Shown here in pieces: positions 62,397-64,000 of a stretch of DNA of 64,000 nt. A program made the translations under genes and the position numbers. Origin of the DNA: Bradyrhizobium sacchari. GTDB taxonomy: Bacteria; Pseudomonadota; Alphaproteobacteria; Rhizobiales; Xanthobacteraceae. Positions within the stretch are counted from its first letter, which is position 1. Each line of letters starts with the position of its first letter. Below the pieces are notes generated by a model. The model saw only the letters and a program-made list of their open reading frames with translations. It was not told the DNA's origin and ran no database searches. The stretch spans positions 331,344-395,343 of the forward strand of contig NZ_LWIG01000026.1 in the NCBI RefSeq assembly GCF_002068095.1. Direction: 5' to 3'.

Positions 62397-63499
62397 ATCG
62401 GACTCCTGAGCAGGTGATTGTCCCGGAGCAGGTCGCGCCACAGCTCGCTGTTGCCGAACGCTCCGGACTTCGAAACAACCTCGACGCCGGCCCAGCGCCC
62501 GCCTTGCAGGATCGAACGCGGCAATCCCGGCACGATGCGGCCCGTCGCCTGCAGCGCGTGCGCGCCAAGGGCGACACAGGCGGCCTTCAGGGTCTCGCCA
62601 CCGGCGACGATCAACGTGCCAGGCGGATCGAGCGCCGCAATCAGCGCCGTCATTTCATGTGCGATCCGCCGCGCCGCTTCCGCACGCGCGAGGCCCTCGG
62701 CGAGAGAGAATTTGACCATGGCCACGCGGTCATCGGCCAGCTTGCGCTGGACGCGCGCTGCGCCCTCGCCTTCCGCAAGCGCAATCGTCGCCGCGCCGCA
62801 TGCAGCCAGCTGAGAGGCGGTGGCGGGCTGGTCGGAGCCGAACAGCCCCAGCACCGGCAGCTTCAACTGGCCCGGCGCGTCGGCACGATGGCTGCGCGCG
62901 AGCGCGCCAGCCAGTCCGCCGCTGCCGCACCACAGCACGGGACCCGGCATGCGCCGCCCCATCTCGACGACACGGTCGAGATCGATGTCGCTTTCGGCAT
63001 CGAAGACCAGAACGCCGCCTCGCGAAAGCGAATCAGGGCTGCCCTGTCGGGCCTCGATACCCTCGAGCTGCAATTGCGCCAGGAGATTGTCGCCGACACG
63101 ATGCCACTCGCCTTGCACCGTGCGCGCGAATTGCTGGCCGCCCGCGGTGCGACGTCCCTGATAATCGAAAGCGGGCGCGACCACGCAGGATGCCCAGGGG
63201 CCGCTGCGCAGGCAGGCGCCGAGCTCGGCCGCCCACGCCCCGCGCAGGAGGCTGTCGACCTTCTTGTAGGCGATCGTCGCTCCGCAGAGCTGCGGCGCCA
63301 GCCGTCCGACGATTTCGATGCTGTCCTCCTTCGAGCGCTCGCGGGTACCGCTGTCGATCGCGAGGCTCGGGGCGGCTTGCGGCACAGACGTGCCGGCCCA
63401 GGTGACGTCGAACGGTCCGCACAGGCCGACGAACTCCGCGGCGGTGTCGAGCGCACCGGTCAGGTCATCAGCAAGCAGCCGGACGCTCGTCATTGTCAT
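62393..63499 (-). CDS. DUF1537 four-carbon acid-sugar kinase (OtnK/DtnK type)
   Basis: 368 residues. The two-domain architecture is seen: an N-terminal acid-binding part opening LLADDLTGALDTAAEF (6-21) and a nucleotide-binding C-terminal part with GLFGSDQPATASQL, TLIVAGGETLKAACVALGAHALQATGRIVPGLPRSIL and KSGAFGN. DUF1537 enzymes phosphorylate D-threonate, D-erythronate, L-threonate or related acids at O4. It is about 50 residues shorter than many members, mainly in the middle. ATG at 63499 follows GGGAGCGAG. It overlaps the FAD-oxidase gene upstream by 4 bp. Specific acid not known. Confidence 0.9.
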
Positions 63500-64000
63500 C
63501 TCGCTCCCGCGCCAAAGATCTTGCCGGGATTCATCAACCCGTTCGGATCGAGCAATCGCTGGATGTCGCGCATCAGCTCGATATCGAGCGGATCGGCGAC
63601 CCGCGCAAGCCTGCCGCGGTTGGTGATGCCGATGCCGTGCTCGGCACTGATCGCCCCGCCCTGCGCCGCGGTCTCGTCATCGACGATTTCGTTGATCTCA
63701 GCCACCAGCCTCGCCGTCGCATCCCCGTCCTGGCAATGCACCCGATCGATCAGGGCCACGACGTGGATATTACCATCCCCGATATGACCGTGCATCACGA
63801 CGTTGGCATGCGGGACGGCCGCCTTGATCCGTGCCTGGACATTGTTGACGAACGCCGCCTGACGCTCCAGCGGCACCACGCTGTCATGCGACACCACATA
63901 GCCGCTGCGCTTGTTGCCTTCGGAGACGCTGTGCCTCACGGCCCAGATCGCCTTCGCCTGCGCCAGATTGGAGGCCAAGATGGCGTCCTCGGCCAGCCCC
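63496..64000 (-). CDS. FAD-linked oxidase (GlcD/D-lactate dehydrogenase type), C-terminal part
   Basis: The frame stays open to the right edge, so the N-terminus, with the FAD-binding domain, lies outside; about 167 residues are visible. The visible part is the FAD-oxidase C-terminal domain: AIWAVRHSVSEGNKRSGYVVSHDSVVP, MHGHIGDGNIHV with metal-binding histidines, and SAEHGIGITNRGRL...LDPNGLMNPGKIF, the family C-terminus. Such enzymes oxidise 2-hydroxy acids (glycolate, D-lactate, 2-hydroxyglutarate) at the inner face of the membrane. As first gene of the operon it could oxidise the hydroxy acid before or after the kinase step. A TTG at 63978 is not a real start. Confidence 0.88.
   Translation of the reverse strand, partial: GLAEDAILASNLAQAKAIWAVRHSVSEGNKRSGYVVSHDSVVPLERQAAFVNNVQARIKAAVPHANVVMHGHIGDGNIHVVALIDRVHCQDGDATARLVAEINEIVDDETAAQGGAISAEHGIGITNRGRLARVADPLDIELMRDIQRLLDPNGLMNPGKIFGAGAR

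Overview
The window is high-GC, densely coded DNA with no rRNA and one tRNA. The gene families (Bug-type, TAXI-TRAP and several ABC transporters), the Irr/ICE-like iron boxes and the dispersed palindromes of the form GTCATTGCGAGCGMAGCGAAGCAATCC point to Bradyrhizobium or a close relative in the alphaproteobacterial order Hyphomicrobiales. That is inference from gene content and remembered motifs; no search was run. Most of it reads as a chromosomal catabolic and transport region.

Layout. 1-6 kb: MFS transporter end, OprB-type porin, CorA/ZntB-type channel, acetoacetate decarboxylase, patatin phospholipase. 6-9 kb: a three-gene TadG/TadE/TadE-like set without other pilus genes. 9-15.5 kb: a biotin-dependent carboxyltransferase and its IclR regulator, divergent from a tiny biotin carrier and a TAXI-TRAP transporter. 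15.5-23 kb: a glutaminase-STAS-cNMP fusion, a MazG-like protein, a CMD-family protein, a 33-aa membrane protein, then an acyl-CoA block (DUF35 protein, two thiolase-fold proteins, CaiB/BaiF CoA transferase). 23-35 kb: a sugar-acid locus (KDPG aldolase, PfkB kinase, DenD-like dehydrogenase, ABC importer, LacI regulator, IlvD/Edd dehydratase, two SDRs). 35-39 kb: GFA protein, EamA and LysR pair, site-2 protease. 39-45 kb: a catecholate-type TonB receptor, PKHD hydroxylase, ExbB, ExbD and TonB, preceded by iron-box-like sequences. 45-50 kb: an RND efflux pump and an IalB protein. 50-55 kb: a complete branched-chain amino-acid type (HAAT) ABC importer. 55.9-59 kb: a small decayed integrative element in tRNA-Gln. 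59-64 kb: a second acid-sugar operon (FAD oxidase, DUF1537 kinase, PdxA2, Fe-ADH, Bug binding protein).

How they work together. The 23-35 kb locus should import a sugar acid or oxidisable sugar, dehydrate it to a 2-keto-3-deoxy acid, phosphorylate it and cleave it to pyruvate and glyceraldehyde-3-phosphate. Two near-perfect LacI-type operators flank the regulator gene. The 59-64 kb operon fits C4 acid-sugar breakdown (DUF1537 kinase followed by oxidative decarboxylation by PdxA2). The 39-45 kb block is a self-contained TonB-dependent iron uptake operon.

The least ordinary part is the roughly 2.9-kb islet between a 17-bp copy of the tRNA-Gln 3' end (56021-56037) and the intact tRNA (58911-58984). 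It holds an integrase N-terminal remnant, an unrecognised coiled-coil gene and a RES-domain (NAD-degrading toxin family) protein with an N-terminal cysteine motif and no recognisable antitoxin. It is the best candidate here for an undescribed toxin or defence unit.
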